From an uncultured Devosia sp. (GTDB taxonomy: Bacteria; Pseudomonadota; Alphaproteobacteria; Rhizobiales; Devosiaceae), in NCBI RefSeq assembly GCF_963517015.1, contig NZ_CAUQDV010000001.1:812001-876000 (forward strand): a DNA stretch of 64,000 nucleotides. The letters run 5' to 3'. The first letter of the stretch is position 1; the number at the start of each line of letters is the position of its first letter. Positions 25,731-34,795 of the stretch are shown one piece after another. Under the pieces are notes generated by a model that saw nothing but the letters and a program-made list of their open reading frames with translations, was not told the DNA's origin and ran no database searches. The position numbers and the translations under genes are program-made.

Positions 25731-26771
25731 TCAAGGGGTGGTCAGGCCGCCACGCAGGCGCGACCGCCACGACTGCTGGGGTGGTGGGCCGCTCGACTGA
25801 CGCTCGACCAGATTGGGAACAAGGTTGACGCGCTGCGGCGGCAGGCCTTCGAGAAAGCCTGATTGACCCGCCCGCGCCAAAAGAATGCGGGCTGCGGCCA
25901 TGCCCATTTCGCGATGCGGCATATGCACTGTCGTCAGCTGCGGTGAGATCTGTGTGGCAATGGCATAGTCGGCATGGCCGACCACCGAGACATCTTCGGG
26001 AATGCGCAGCCCCAGCCGCATCAGTTCGGACACCACGGTGACCGCCACGGTATCGCTACCGCAAAAGAATGCCGTGGGTTCGAAATCGGCCGCAACCATT
26101 GCAGCCAGGGCCTCGCGCAGGTCGCCGGCCGCCTGGTCATCCGAAAAACCGATGGCGCGCAGCTGCATATTCCCGGTTTCGGCTATCGCCTCAGAAAACC
26201 CGGTCAAACGCGCCAGACGGCCCGGATAGCCAAGCTGGCCATGGGCATAGACCACTTTTCGGTGTCCCAGTTCATGCAACCGGTTTGCAACGAAAACACC
26301 GGCTTCGACGTCGGCAGCGCTGACCTGATCCTTTGGCCACAGGGGAGGCACCACGTGATTGACCACCACGGCGGGTGTCGTGAAACCCAGCGTTGCCGAC
26401 AGTATTTCCGGCGATTGCGGCCCGACCAGGATAAATCCCAGTGCGCCAGCTTCTAGCCTGGCCAAGTCCGCCGGATCGTCGATCCAGCGGACCGACATTG
26501 TCACCTTGTTGGCGATGGCCTCCTGGTCGATGCCGTTCTGCACATCCACCCACAGTTCACGGTTGGCGGTGGCGCGGTTCTTGAAAATCACCTCGATATT
26601 CTGTGCCGGGCGAGGCCTGCGTCGCGACAGGTAGCCCAGTGCTTCAGCCTGTTCGAAGACATCACGACGCGTCGTCTCGCTGACGCCGGACTTGCCGCTC
26701 AGGGCACGCGAAACCGCGAACTTGGAAATGCCAAGCCGATCCGCAATCTGCTGGATGGTTACCCGCTGCAT
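25731..26771 (-). CDS. LacI-family regulator of the glycoside-hydrolase operon
   Basis: This 346-residue regulator has the LacI HTH LGISKFAVSRALSGKSGVSE and a sugar-binding core (IEVIFKNRATANRELWVDVQ through VVGHADYAIATQISPQL). It heads a minus-strand unit with the hydratase-like and garR genes and is divergent from the operon at 27073. Two near-identical 22-bp elements lie in the shared control region (26799-26820, 27016-27037). Repression of both sides is inferred. Confidence 0.9.
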   Translation of the reverse strand: MQRVTIQQIADRLGISKFAVSRALSGKSGVSETTRRDVFEQAEALGYLSRRRPRPAQNIEVIFKNRATANRELWVDVQNGIDQEAIANKVTMSVRWIDDPADLARLEAGALGFILVGPQSPEILSATLGFTTPAVVVNHVVPPLWPKDQVSAADVEAGVFVANRLHELGHRKVVYAHGQLGYPGRLARLTGFSEAIAETGNMQLRAIGFSDDQAAGDLREALAAMVAADFEPTAFFCGSDTVAVTVVSELMRLGLRIPEDVSVVGHADYAIATQISPQLTTVHMPHREMGMAAARILLARAGQSGFLEGLPPQRVNLVPNLVERQSSGPPPQQSWRSRLRGGLTTP

Positions 26772-27072
26772 GGTTCGCGCCCGTTGGCGCTCCTCTTCCC
26801 TTTGTTATTTGTTTTGTTAGGTATTGTTTTTGCATTTGTCAATTCGTGTTTGCCGTCGGCGCAAGAATCGCAAGGTTAAAGGACTGGAAACAGGTCGTCG
26901 ATCAATGTGTTTTAGGCATATGTGACAGAGGTTTATGAGCTATCATTCGTGAACGAAGGTTTGTTGTGAACAAAATTCCCTCTTGACGCATGCAAATAGT
27001 TGGCAGAGTGTTTGGCTAACAAAAGACATAACAAAAGTCTGAACGCCATGAGGCAAGAACCCAAGGGAGGAT
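26772..27072. promoter_or_regulatory. Divergent control region with two 22-bp elements
   Basis: CTAACAAAACAAATAACAAAGG (minus strand, 26799-26820) and CTAACAAAAGACATAACAAAAG (plus strand, 27016-27037) agree at 19 of 22 positions and point toward opposite genes. Each is two TAACAAA units 13 bases apart. They lie 27 and 35 bases upstream of the two start codons. A TTGACG at 26983 may be a -35 for the plus-strand operon. Binding by the adjacent LacI is inferred; the elements are not simple palindromes. Confidence 0.5.
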
Positions 27073-29184
27073 ATGGGAATGCTGCATGAACAACAGGCCG
27101 GCGCTGGCGGGACCGCGCAGGATACCAAGACATGGTGGCATCGCCCCTATCGCATGGTGCAGACCAATCTGCGTCAGCCCGATGCCCTCTACGACCAGCG
27201 CAAGCTGGCGCGTGAGGTCAAGGATTTCGGGGCGGACGTGCTGCTCTACAATATCGGTGGCATCTATGCCTTCTACCCCACCAAGCTGGCGCTGCATGCC
27301 GTCAACCCATACATGCAGGGCGACGCACTGGGCGATGCGGTCGAGGCGGCGCATTCCGAAGGTCTGGCACTGGTTGGGCGCTTTGACATGTCAAAGGCCA
27401 CGCGGCTTGGCTATGAGGCTCACCCCGAATGGTTCGTGCACAATGCCAAGGGTGAGGCGCTCGAATATAACGGCACCTACCAGGCCTGCGTGAACGGCGG
27501 CTGGTACCAGGACTATTCGCTGGAGATCATCAGCGAGTCGCTCGGCAAGTATGATGTCGACGGCGTGTTCTTCAATATGTTCGGCTATACCAATTTCACC
27601 TATTCCGGGCACTATTTTGGCACCTGCGTCTGCGACAATTGCCGCCGCAATTTCCGCGACATGTATGGCAAGGCGCTGCCGCTAAAGGAGGATTTTTCCG
27701 ATCCCTCCTATGCCGACTATCTCGAATTCAAGGATCGCACGTCGCTCGAACTGCGCTCGCGCGTCTACAAGCACATCAAGCAGGTGGCGCCCAAGGTCGC
27801 CATGACGGGGCATCGCGGTGACAGCGACCTGATCCGCATGGAAACCCAGCGAGCCATTGATCGCTCGGGACCCGAATGGGCCTATCAGGCCGGCGAGCAG
27901 GCGCGCTGGGGCCAGGCCTATGGCCAGGGCAAGACGGTCTCTTCCACTTCCGCCAATTTCATTGACTTCGCCTGGCGTTTTGTCTCGGAAACCGGCGCCT
28001 ATCAGCTGGTCCGCGCAGCTCAGCAGCTGGCTAGCGGCGCTACGCTCGATTTCTACCTACTCGGCGTCATGGAGCAGGACGACAAGTCCGCCTTTGCCGA
28101 CACGTCCAAACTCTTCCACTGGCACAAGGCCAACGAGGCCAACTATACCGGCCTCAAGCCGGCATCCAAGATCGCCCTTTATCACTCCCACGCCGTCGTG
28201 CCCGGCCATGGCGCCGGTGGCTATGCCAAGCGGCCCGCCAGCGGCAAGCATGCCGAGGCGGCCTTCCGTGGTGCGTATCGGGCGCTGATCGAGGCACGCT
28301 TGCCTTTCGATCTGGTGGTCGACGAAATCGTGTCCGGTCCTGATGGCGCCAAGGTCCTCAGCCAGTATGACGCTCTGGTCATGCCCAATGTGACCTGCCT
28401 GAGCGACGCCGAAGCCAAGGCGATCGATGCCTGGGTCGAGGCCGGTGGCGTCCTGTTGGTGACCGGCGAAACCGGTCTCTACGATCACAAGGGTGCCATG
28501 CGAGAAAAGCCCGCTCTGGCCAGCCTGCCGATCACGGATCGCCCAATGGCACGGCAGGATATGAAGGGCGCCTATTTCCGCGTCGGGGCGGGTGAGCTGC
28601 CCATTGGCGAGGGCGTCAAGCTGCTTATGCTCGACCATGCCTATTATGTCGCCGAACTCAAGCCGGGCGTCGAAACGGTGCTGACGCTGTTGCCGCCCCA
28701 GCGCTTCGGTCCGCCCGAACTTTGCTTCCCCGACTACGAGAGCGAAATGCCCGGCGCCATCATCGGCGCGCATGGCAAGGGCAAGGCCATCTATGTGCCA
28801 TGGCATGCCGACGCGCTCTACCATCGTGACAGCCTGCCGCATACCCGCACGTTCCTGATGGACCTGATTACCCGCAACATTCCTGCCGCTCCGGTCAAGG
28901 TCGAGGGGCGTGGTTCGCTCGAGCTCACGGTCCAGGCCCAGCCAGGCGCAGGCAAGCTGCTGGTTCATCTGGTCAATTATGGTGGCCAGCGCGGCAATCT
29001 CTACGAAGACGCCCCAGCCCTGCACGGCCTTCGTCTGGGCATACGTGGCGTTGCCGGCGAGGGCAGGGCACTGTTTGCCGGCCAGTCCGTGTCGGCCGAG
29101 GGACCGGCCGATGGTGACGGCTACACCTGGTATGCGCTGCCGCCCGTGGAAGCATTCGAGGCCGTGCAGTTCACCAAGGCCTGA
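27073..29184 (+). CDS. Glycoside-hydrolase-like protein with beta-galactosidase trimerisation domain
   Basis: The 703-residue cytoplasmic protein (no signal peptide) begins with a TIM-barrel-like region of the hypothetical glycosyl hydrolase (GHL6) type. Visible segments are DVLLYNIGGIYAFYPTKL, the repeated aromatic patch YSGHYFGTCVCDNC and FDMSKATRLGYEAHPEWF. A flavodoxin-like domain like the trimerisation domain of GH42 follows (KVLSQYDALVMPNVTCLSDA to GGVLLVTGETGLYD). GGGAGGA precedes the start. It is the first gene of an operon with an ABC importer, so an imported oligosaccharide is the likely substrate. Catalytic acids cannot be assigned with confidence. Confidence 0.75.
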   Translation: MGMLHEQQAGAGGTAQDTKTWWHRPYRMVQTNLRQPDALYDQRKLAREVKDFGADVLLYNIGGIYAFYPTKLALHAVNPYMQGDALGDAVEAAHSEGLALVGRFDMSKATRLGYEAHPEWFVHNAKGEALEYNGTYQACVNGGWYQDYSLEIISESLGKYDVDGVFFNMFGYTNFTYSGHYFGTCVCDNCRRNFRDMYGKALPLKEDFSDPSYADYLEFKDRTSLELRSRVYKHIKQVAPKVAMTGHRGDSDLIRMETQRAIDRSGPEWAYQAGEQARWGQAYGQGKTVSSTSANFIDFAWRFVSETGAYQLVRAAQQLASGATLDFYLLGVMEQDDKSAFADTSKLFHWHKANEANYTGLKPASKIALYHSHAVVPGHGAGGYAKRPASGKHAEAAFRGAYRALIEARLPFDLVVDEIVSGPDGAKVLSQYDALVMPNVTCLSDAEAKAIDAWVEAGGVLLVTGETGLYDHKGAMREKPALASLPITDRPMARQDMKGAYFRVGAGELPIGEGVKLLMLDHAYYVAELKPGVETVLTLLPPQRFGPPELCFPDYESEMPGAIIGAHGKGKAIYVPWHADALYHRDSLPHTRTFLMDLITRNIPAAPVKVEGRGSLELTVQAQPGAGKLLVHLVNYGGQRGNLYEDAPALHGLRLGIRGVAGEGRALFAGQSVSAEGPADGDGYTWYALPPVEAFEAVQFTKA

Positions 29185-29250
29185 TTAAAGCGGCTGCCGT
29201 GGCGCCTGAGGAGTGGCGCCCGGCAACCTTGTATTTGAGGAGGAAACCCG

Positions 29251-30771
29251 ATGTTTAACACCTGCAAAGCCGGTAAACCGGCACGCTCGTTCAGCAGATC
29301 TGCCTGGCTTGGCGGCCTGTCGCTGGCCCTTGCCATGGGCTGCGCCATGCCGGCCCTGGCGCAGGACGGCCCCACCCTGACCGTTGGTATCAGCACGCCG
29401 GTCAACCAGTTGATCCCCCATTCGGTCTTTCAGGGCACCATGCCTTGGATTCACACCATGTATGATGCGCTGGTCTTCTGGGACGGTGGCCCTACCCCGC
29501 AACTGGCCGAAGGCTGGGAAATGTCGGAGGACAGCCGCACCCTGACCGTTAAGCTGCGCCCGGGCATCACATTCCACGATGGCAAGCCGCTGACGGCACA
29601 GATCGTGGTCGACAACCTGACCTGGGCGACAGACCCGGCCAATAACGTTACCGGCAACGCCTTCCTCAAGACCGGCACCTTCACGGCCACCGACGACCTC
29701 ACCGTGACGCTCGAATTTCCTATTCCCGCGCCGCAGATCCTGACGGTCCTCGCCGTGTTGCCGATCATGGATCTGACATCCGATATCGTCTCCAGTCCGA
29801 ACGGTACGGGTCCCTTCAAGCTCGCCGAATTCATTCCCGGCACATCGATGAGCTATATCCGCAACGACGACTACTGGGACAAGGAGCGCATGCCCACGGT
29901 CGCCCGCATCGACTTTCCGATGTATCCCGACAATGCCTCGCTCATGGCGGCGCTGTCCTCGGGCCAGGTACAGATCCTTGCCTTCCCCGACTTCCGCCAG
30001 ATCACCGTGCTCGAAGGGCAGGGCATGCAGCTGGTGAGCCAGGATCCGCCGGGCAATTTCATGCTCCGCGTCAATGCTGCCGAAGGCAGCCCGGTCTCCG
30101 ATCCGCTCGTGCGCAAGGCCCTGAGCTATGCGATCAACCGGCCGGTCTTTTCCCAGCTGATGACCGGCGGCAAATCCACGCCCACCTGCTCGCACTTCCC
30201 GCCCGCTTCGCCCGCCTATACGCCCGAGATCGATCAGGCCTGCGAATACAATCTCGACAAGGCGAAGGAATTGCTGACCGAAGCCGGCTATGGCGACGGT
30301 CTCACCATAGAATATCTCGCCGGCAGCGTCCGTCAGCCAGAACTGACCGGATATGTGCCAATCCTGCAGGAAGACCTCGCGAAGATCGGCGTGACGCTGT
30401 CCATCGAAGACCTGTCCTCCCAGGCCCTGGGCGACCGCGTACAGGCCGATGACTATCAGGTGGCCGGCGACTGGTATCCCTGGGGGATCTTCGATCCTGC
30501 CGTGTTCTTCATCGGCCCGTCCTTTGCGCCCAACAACCTCTCCAACTTCACCGATCCGGCCTATCTCGACATGCTGACGGCCGCGCAGAGCGAAGTGGAT
30601 CAGGAAAAGCGCATGGGCATGTACCAGGACATCAACCGCTACCTGTCCGAACAGGACTTCATCATCCCGATCGGTACACGCCCGTACAATTATGCGGTGC
30701 GCCCCGAGGTGACCGGTTTTGGCCTCGATCCGTTCGGCATGGCCTTCTACAACGACGTCAGAATGCCCTGA
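29251..30771 (+). CDS. ABC transporter periplasmic binding protein, SBP_bac_5 type, 506 residues
   Basis: A signal peptide (LGGLSLALAMGCAMPALA) precedes a family-5 solute-binding domain (LAEGWEMSEDSRTLTVKLRP, ITFHDGKPLTAQIVVDNLTW, LVRKALSYAINRPVF). Length is that of ordinary dipeptide/nickel-type binders. A GAGGAGG-like site precedes the ATG. It is followed by a very strong hairpin (30788-30816) and then its two permeases and a fused ATPase. The neighbouring glycosidase-like gene suggests an oligosaccharide ligand. Confidence 0.9.
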   Translation: MFNTCKAGKPARSFSRSAWLGGLSLALAMGCAMPALAQDGPTLTVGISTPVNQLIPHSVFQGTMPWIHTMYDALVFWDGGPTPQLAEGWEMSEDSRTLTVKLRPGITFHDGKPLTAQIVVDNLTWATDPANNVTGNAFLKTGTFTATDDLTVTLEFPIPAPQILTVLAVLPIMDLTSDIVSSPNGTGPFKLAEFIPGTSMSYIRNDDYWDKERMPTVARIDFPMYPDNASLMAALSSGQVQILAFPDFRQITVLEGQGMQLVSQDPPGNFMLRVNAAEGSPVSDPLVRKALSYAINRPVFSQLMTGGKSTPTCSHFPPASPAYTPEIDQACEYNLDKAKELLTEAGYGDGLTIEYLAGSVRQPELTGYVPILQEDLAKIGVTLSIEDLSSQALGDRVQADDYQVAGDWYPWGIFDPAVFFIGPSFAPNNLSNFTDPAYLDMLTAAQSEVDQEKRMGMYQDINRYLSEQDFIIPIGTRPYNYAVRPEVTGFGLDPFGMAFYNDVRMP

Positions 30772-30787
30772 TCGCTCTCTTGACCTG

Positions 30788-30816
30788 CGGCTGCGCGGGC
30801 TCCCCCCGCGCAGCCG
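30788..30816 (+). other. Intercistronic hairpin after the second binding protein
   Basis: CGGCTGCGCGGG and CCCGCGCAGCCG form a perfect 12-bp stem with a 5-base loop, without a T-tract. Its place matches the hairpin in the first ABC operon at 19717, suggesting the same role in setting the binding-protein to permease ratio. Confidence 0.6.
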
Positions 30817-30846
30817 GCTCACATTGAGCGTTGAACGGAGCCTATC

Positions 30847-31803
30847 ATGACAGCTTTCCTGCTCAGGCGGGCGGCGCAGGGTATCATCACCCTCGTGGCA
30901 GCCAGCTTCATCATCTTCATGGCCATTCGGCTGATACCCGGCGATCCAGCGCTGATGTATGCCGGCAGCGACGCGACGCCGGAGACCCTTGCTGCAATCC
31001 GCGAGCGCTTTGGCCTGAATGAGCCGATCTGGACGCAATATCTGATCTGGGCCGGCAATGCCCTGCGCGGCGATTTCGGCACGTCCTATGTGGCCCGCGT
31101 GCCCGTGCTCAACCTGATTGGTCTTCGCGTCATGCCGACGCTGCTGCTTCTGCTCGGCTCGCTCCTGGTCATGTCTGTGCTCGGCTTTGCCATCGGCGCC
31201 TGGGCGGCCGTGACGCGCAATCGTACGCTTGATGCCGTGCTGACCGGCTTTGCTGCGCTCTTGTCCGGTGCCCCGGTCTTCTGGATCGGGCTTATGGCCA
31301 TTTTGCTCTTTGCCATCCAGCTGCGCTGGTTGCCAGTCGGCGGCTATGTCAATCCATTCACCGACCCGCTGGGCAGCCTACGCTCGATGATCATGCCCTG
31401 CGTGGTACTCGGCATCGCCATGGCCGGCTCGCAGGCCCGGTTCATCCGCACCGCCTATAAGGAAGTGCTCAATTCCGACTATATCCGCCTCGCGGAGGCC
31501 AAGGGCGCCTCGCGCTCGCGCGTCGTCTGGCGGCATGCCACCCGTAATGCCATGGTGCCCATTGTCACCATTTATGGCCTCGCCATTGCCAATCTTCTGG
31601 GCGGCGCAGTGGTCATTGAGACGGTCTTTACCTGGCCCGGTCTCGGCCTGCTGATGATCAATTCGGTCGGCGTCAATGACTTTCCCACCGTGCAGGTCAT
31701 CCTGCTGCTCTATGTCTTCATCTTCGTGGTGGTGAACTTCCTCACCGATATTTCCTATTCGATCATCGATCCCCGCATTCGCCTGACAGGAGCTGCAGCA
31801 TGA
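30847..31803 (+). CDS. ABC permease, DppB type
   Basis: This 318-residue subunit has six membrane helices, beginning LLRRAAQGIITLVAASFIIF. The coupling helix region is YKEVLNSDYIRLAEAKGASR. The final periplasmic segment NDFPTVQVILLLYV is typical of DppB. Its stop overlaps the next gene (ATGA), so the two permeases are translated together. Confidence 0.93.
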   Translation: MTAFLLRRAAQGIITLVAASFIIFMAIRLIPGDPALMYAGSDATPETLAAIRERFGLNEPIWTQYLIWAGNALRGDFGTSYVARVPVLNLIGLRVMPTLLLLLGSLLVMSVLGFAIGAWAAVTRNRTLDAVLTGFAALLSGAPVFWIGLMAILLFAIQLRWLPVGGYVNPFTDPLGSLRSMIMPCVVLGIAMAGSQARFIRTAYKEVLNSDYIRLAEAKGASRSRVVWRHATRNAMVPIVTIYGLAIANLLGGAVVIETVFTWPGLGLLMINSVGVNDFPTVQVILLLYVFIFVVVNFLTDISYSIIDPRIRLTGAAA

Positions 31804-32702
31804 GCACGCTCGGAAACGCTTCGCCCATTATCAATCGGCGCCCGGTCTTCCGCGAGGTCATGCAGTCGCTCCTCATGCAGCCCTCGGGCTCCGTGGGCCT
31901 GACCATTACCGCGATCATCGTTTTCATTGCCCTGTTTGCGCCCTGGATTGCGCCATGGCCGCCGCTTGAAACCCACTACATGGAAGCCCTTGCCGGTCCG
32001 AGCGGCAAATACTGGCTGGGCACCGACGAAGTGGGTCGCGATGTCTTCAGTCGCATCATTTTCGGGACCCAGCCCTCGCTCGCGGTGGCCCTGACGGCCG
32101 TGCTGAGCGGCGGCACGATCGGCATCATGCTCGGCATTGCAGCCGGCTATTATCGCGGCTGGTTCGATGCCCTGGTGATGCGCATCTGCGACATAGCCTT
32201 CGCCTTCCCGCTGATCCTGATCGGCATCTGCACCGTCATTATCCTGGGCCCGTCCATCATTTCGGTCGGTATCGCCGTGGGTATCGGTGTGATGCCTTCC
32301 TTTGCGCGCCTCGCCCGGGCGGAAGTGCTGGAGGAAATGGACCGCGATTTCGTCAAGGCGTCACGCGGCATGGGCGGGACCGACCTGTTCATCGTGCTCC
32401 GCCATATCATCCCCAATATCGCCGCAACGCTCGTCGTGCAGCTGGCCGGTGCCGTTTCGGGGGCGGTGGTCATCGCTTCGGCCCTTGATTTTCTTGGCAT
32501 CGGCACACAGCCGCCCATGCCCTCCTGGGGCAACATGCTCCAGGCCAGCCGGCTCTATCTCAACCAGAACCCGAGCTATGCGCTGGCGCCCGGTATTGCC
32601 CTGACCATCTTCGTCATCGGCATAAACATCTTGGCCGCTGCGCTCACCAATTCGCTCGATCCCCGTATTCGGACCGAAATCCTGAAGGGAGGCAGGAAAT
32701 GA
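31800..32702 (+). CDS. ABC permease, DppC type
   Basis: This partner subunit (300 residues) shows GTDEVGRDVFSRIIFG after helix 1 and the coupling motif DRDFVKASRGMGGTDLFIV, then SALDFLGIGTQPPMPSWG near the last helices. All are hallmarks of DppC/OppC. Its end overlaps the start of the fused ATPase. Confidence 0.93.
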   Translation: MSTLGNASPIINRRPVFREVMQSLLMQPSGSVGLTITAIIVFIALFAPWIAPWPPLETHYMEALAGPSGKYWLGTDEVGRDVFSRIIFGTQPSLAVALTAVLSGGTIGIMLGIAAGYYRGWFDALVMRICDIAFAFPLILIGICTVIILGPSIISVGIAVGIGVMPSFARLARAEVLEEMDRDFVKASRGMGGTDLFIVLRHIIPNIAATLVVQLAGAVSGAVVIASALDFLGIGTQPPMPSWGNMLQASRLYLNQNPSYALAPGIALTIFVIGINILAAALTNSLDPRIRTEILKGGRK

Positions 32703-34786
32703 TCATGGACCAGCACGCCCATCGCCGCGAGACGGCGCAAACCATCGCCCCAGTGGCCGGCAAACCCTTGCTTCGCCTTGAGGATGTACGCACCGAACTG
32801 CAGGCCGGCGCCTCGATCGTCCGCGCGGTGGATGGCGTCTCTTTTCACATCAATCCCGGTGAGACCCTGGGCATCGTGGGTGAATCGGGCTGTGGCAAGT
32901 CGATGACCGCCTATTCGATCATGCGCCTGCTGCCCACTGGCGGCCGTATCGCTTCGGGCAGTATCCAGTTCAACGGCAAGAACCTGGTCGATCTGTCGCT
33001 CGACGATATGCGCAAGGTGCGTGGCAACGATATCGGCATCGTGTTTCAGGACCCGATGACCTCGCTCAACCCCACCATGACCATCTTCAACCAGGTAGCC
33101 GAGCCGCTGCTGCTGCACACCCAACTGGACAAGGAGCAGATCCGCGCCCGGGTGATCGAGACGCTTGAACTGGTCGGGATTCCTCATGCCCGCGAGCGGC
33201 TGGGTAGCTATCCGCACGAATTGTCGGGCGGCCTGCGCCAGCGCGTCTGTATCGCTATCGCGCTGGTCTGCCAGCCCAAGCTGTTGATTGCCGACGAGCC
33301 GACGACTGCGCTGGATGTGACCATCCAACGGCAAATTCTTGAACTCATCGACGGGCTGCGCAAGCGTTTGCAGATGGCTGTGATCCTGGTGACACACGAT
33401 CTGGGTGTCGTGGCCGCCCATACCGACCGCGTTGCGGTGATGTATGCCGGCCAGATCATCGAGACGGCACCGACTGCCGAACTTTTTGCCCAGCCCAAAC
33501 ACCGCTATACTGAGGGACTGTTTGCGGCCCTGCCCGAACGGGCACATGGCCGGGGACGGGCGCTTTATACCATCAGCGGGCGGCCGCCAGATCTGTCCGA
33601 CCCGCCTCCGGGCTGCCGCTTCGCCCCGCGCTGCCGTCACGCCACCGACCTTTGCACCAGCCAGGTTCCCATTCGCGAGGAAGCCAGCCCCACCCATAGT
33701 TTCCGCTGCTTCCACCCGGTTGCGGCTGATGAGCAGTTGATCGACCTCAATCCCGTCATCGACGCGGCGCCGACCAGTGGCGCCCAGCGCGAGCCGGTCG
33801 TGAGCCTGCGCGATGTCGTGCGCGAATTCCATCTCGGGGGTGGCGGAATCCTTGGCGGCAATCCGCTCAAGGTCAGTGCCGTCGCCGGTGTCTCTCTCGA
33901 AATCGAGGGCGGCAAGACCTTCGGTCTCGTTGGTGAATCGGGCTGCGGTAAATCCACTATTTCCCGCATGGTGGCGGCCCTCGATCATCCGACCGGCGGG
34001 GAGATCAAGGTTGCAGGCGAGGACCTTTTCAGCCTGTCGCGCCGAGAGCTTCGCCGCCGCCGCCGCAACGTGCACCTGATGTTTCAGGACCCGTCAGCCT
34101 CGATGGACTCGCGTATGCGCGTCATCAACGTGCTGCGCGAACCTCTCGAAATTCAGCGCATGGGCAATCGTGCCGAACAGGATCGCAAGGTGCTGCAGTT
34201 GCTCGATCAGGTCGGCCTGCCGCAGACCATGCTCGATCGCTACCCGCACGAATTGTCCGGTGGTCAGCGTCAGCGTCTCGCCCTTGCCCGCGCACTGGCT
34301 CTGGAGCCCGATGTGATCGTCGCCGATGAGCCGGTCTCAGCGCTCGACGTCTCCATCCAGGCGCAGATCCTCAACCTGATGCGAGATCTGCAACGCCGTA
34401 AGGGCCTGACCTACCTCTTCGTTTCGCACGACCTTTCGGTGGTCCGTTACATGTCGGACACGATCGGCGTCATGTATCTGGGCAAGCTGGTCGAGGTCGG
34501 TCCGGCCGATGCGGTCTATTCCTCGCCGCAGCACCCCTATACCAAGGGCCTGATCGAATCCGCGCCGACGGCCGATGTGGAAGCCAAGCGCAGTTTCGTC
34601 ATCAAGGGCGAGCTGGCATCGGCCATCAATCCGCCCTCGGGCTGCCGGTTCCGCACCCGCTGTCCCATGGCGCAGGACATTTGTGCCAAGGTTGAACCCA
34701 AGCTCGAACGGGCGGGCGGTCCACAGAAGGTGGCATGCCACTTCCCGCTGCCATCCATTCCGCCTGCAACACCAGCAATCAACTAG
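32699..34786 (+). CDS. Fused double ABC ATPase, DppD-DppF type
   Basis: One 695-residue polypeptide holds both nucleotide-binding domains, as in GsiA. The first has GESGCGKSM, LSGGLRQR and LLIADEPTTALD, plus the oligopeptide C-tail with CRFAPRCRHATDLC. The second has GESGCGKST, LSGGQRQR and VIVADEPVSALD, plus CRFRTRCPMAQDIC. The neighbouring transporter at 17774-23991 keeps the same two proteins as separate genes. GGAGG lies before the ATG at 32699; an ATG at 32705 is equivalent. Confidence 0.93.
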   Translation: MIMDQHAHRRETAQTIAPVAGKPLLRLEDVRTELQAGASIVRAVDGVSFHINPGETLGIVGESGCGKSMTAYSIMRLLPTGGRIASGSIQFNGKNLVDLSLDDMRKVRGNDIGIVFQDPMTSLNPTMTIFNQVAEPLLLHTQLDKEQIRARVIETLELVGIPHARERLGSYPHELSGGLRQRVCIAIALVCQPKLLIADEPTTALDVTIQRQILELIDGLRKRLQMAVILVTHDLGVVAAHTDRVAVMYAGQIIETAPTAELFAQPKHRYTEGLFAALPERAHGRGRALYTISGRPPDLSDPPPGCRFAPRCRHATDLCTSQVPIREEASPTHSFRCFHPVAADEQLIDLNPVIDAAPTSGAQREPVVSLRDVVREFHLGGGGILGGNPLKVSAVAGVSLEIEGGKTFGLVGESGCGKSTISRMVAALDHPTGGEIKVAGEDLFSLSRRELRRRRRNVHLMFQDPSASMDSRMRVINVLREPLEIQRMGNRAEQDRKVLQLLDQVGLPQTMLDRYPHELSGGQRQRLALARALALEPDVIVADEPVSALDVSIQAQILNLMRDLQRRKGLTYLFVSHDLSVVRYMSDTIGVMYLGKLVEVGPADAVYSSPQHPYTKGLIESAPTADVEAKRSFVIKGELASAINPPSGCRFRTRCPMAQDICAKVEPKLERAGGPQKVACHFPLPSIPPATPAIN

Positions 34787-34795
34787 GGGGCGGTC

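Noticed and set aside
29185..31038. A 617-codon open frame antisense to the second binding protein
   Set aside because: It runs through the complement of a well-defined solute-binding gene and the hairpin at 30788, and shows no domain. It is a shadow of the real gene.
32576..34075. A 499-codon antisense frame in the fused ATPase gene
   Set aside because: The plus strand has two full ABC ATPase domains in correct order; the antisense product has no recognisable feature.
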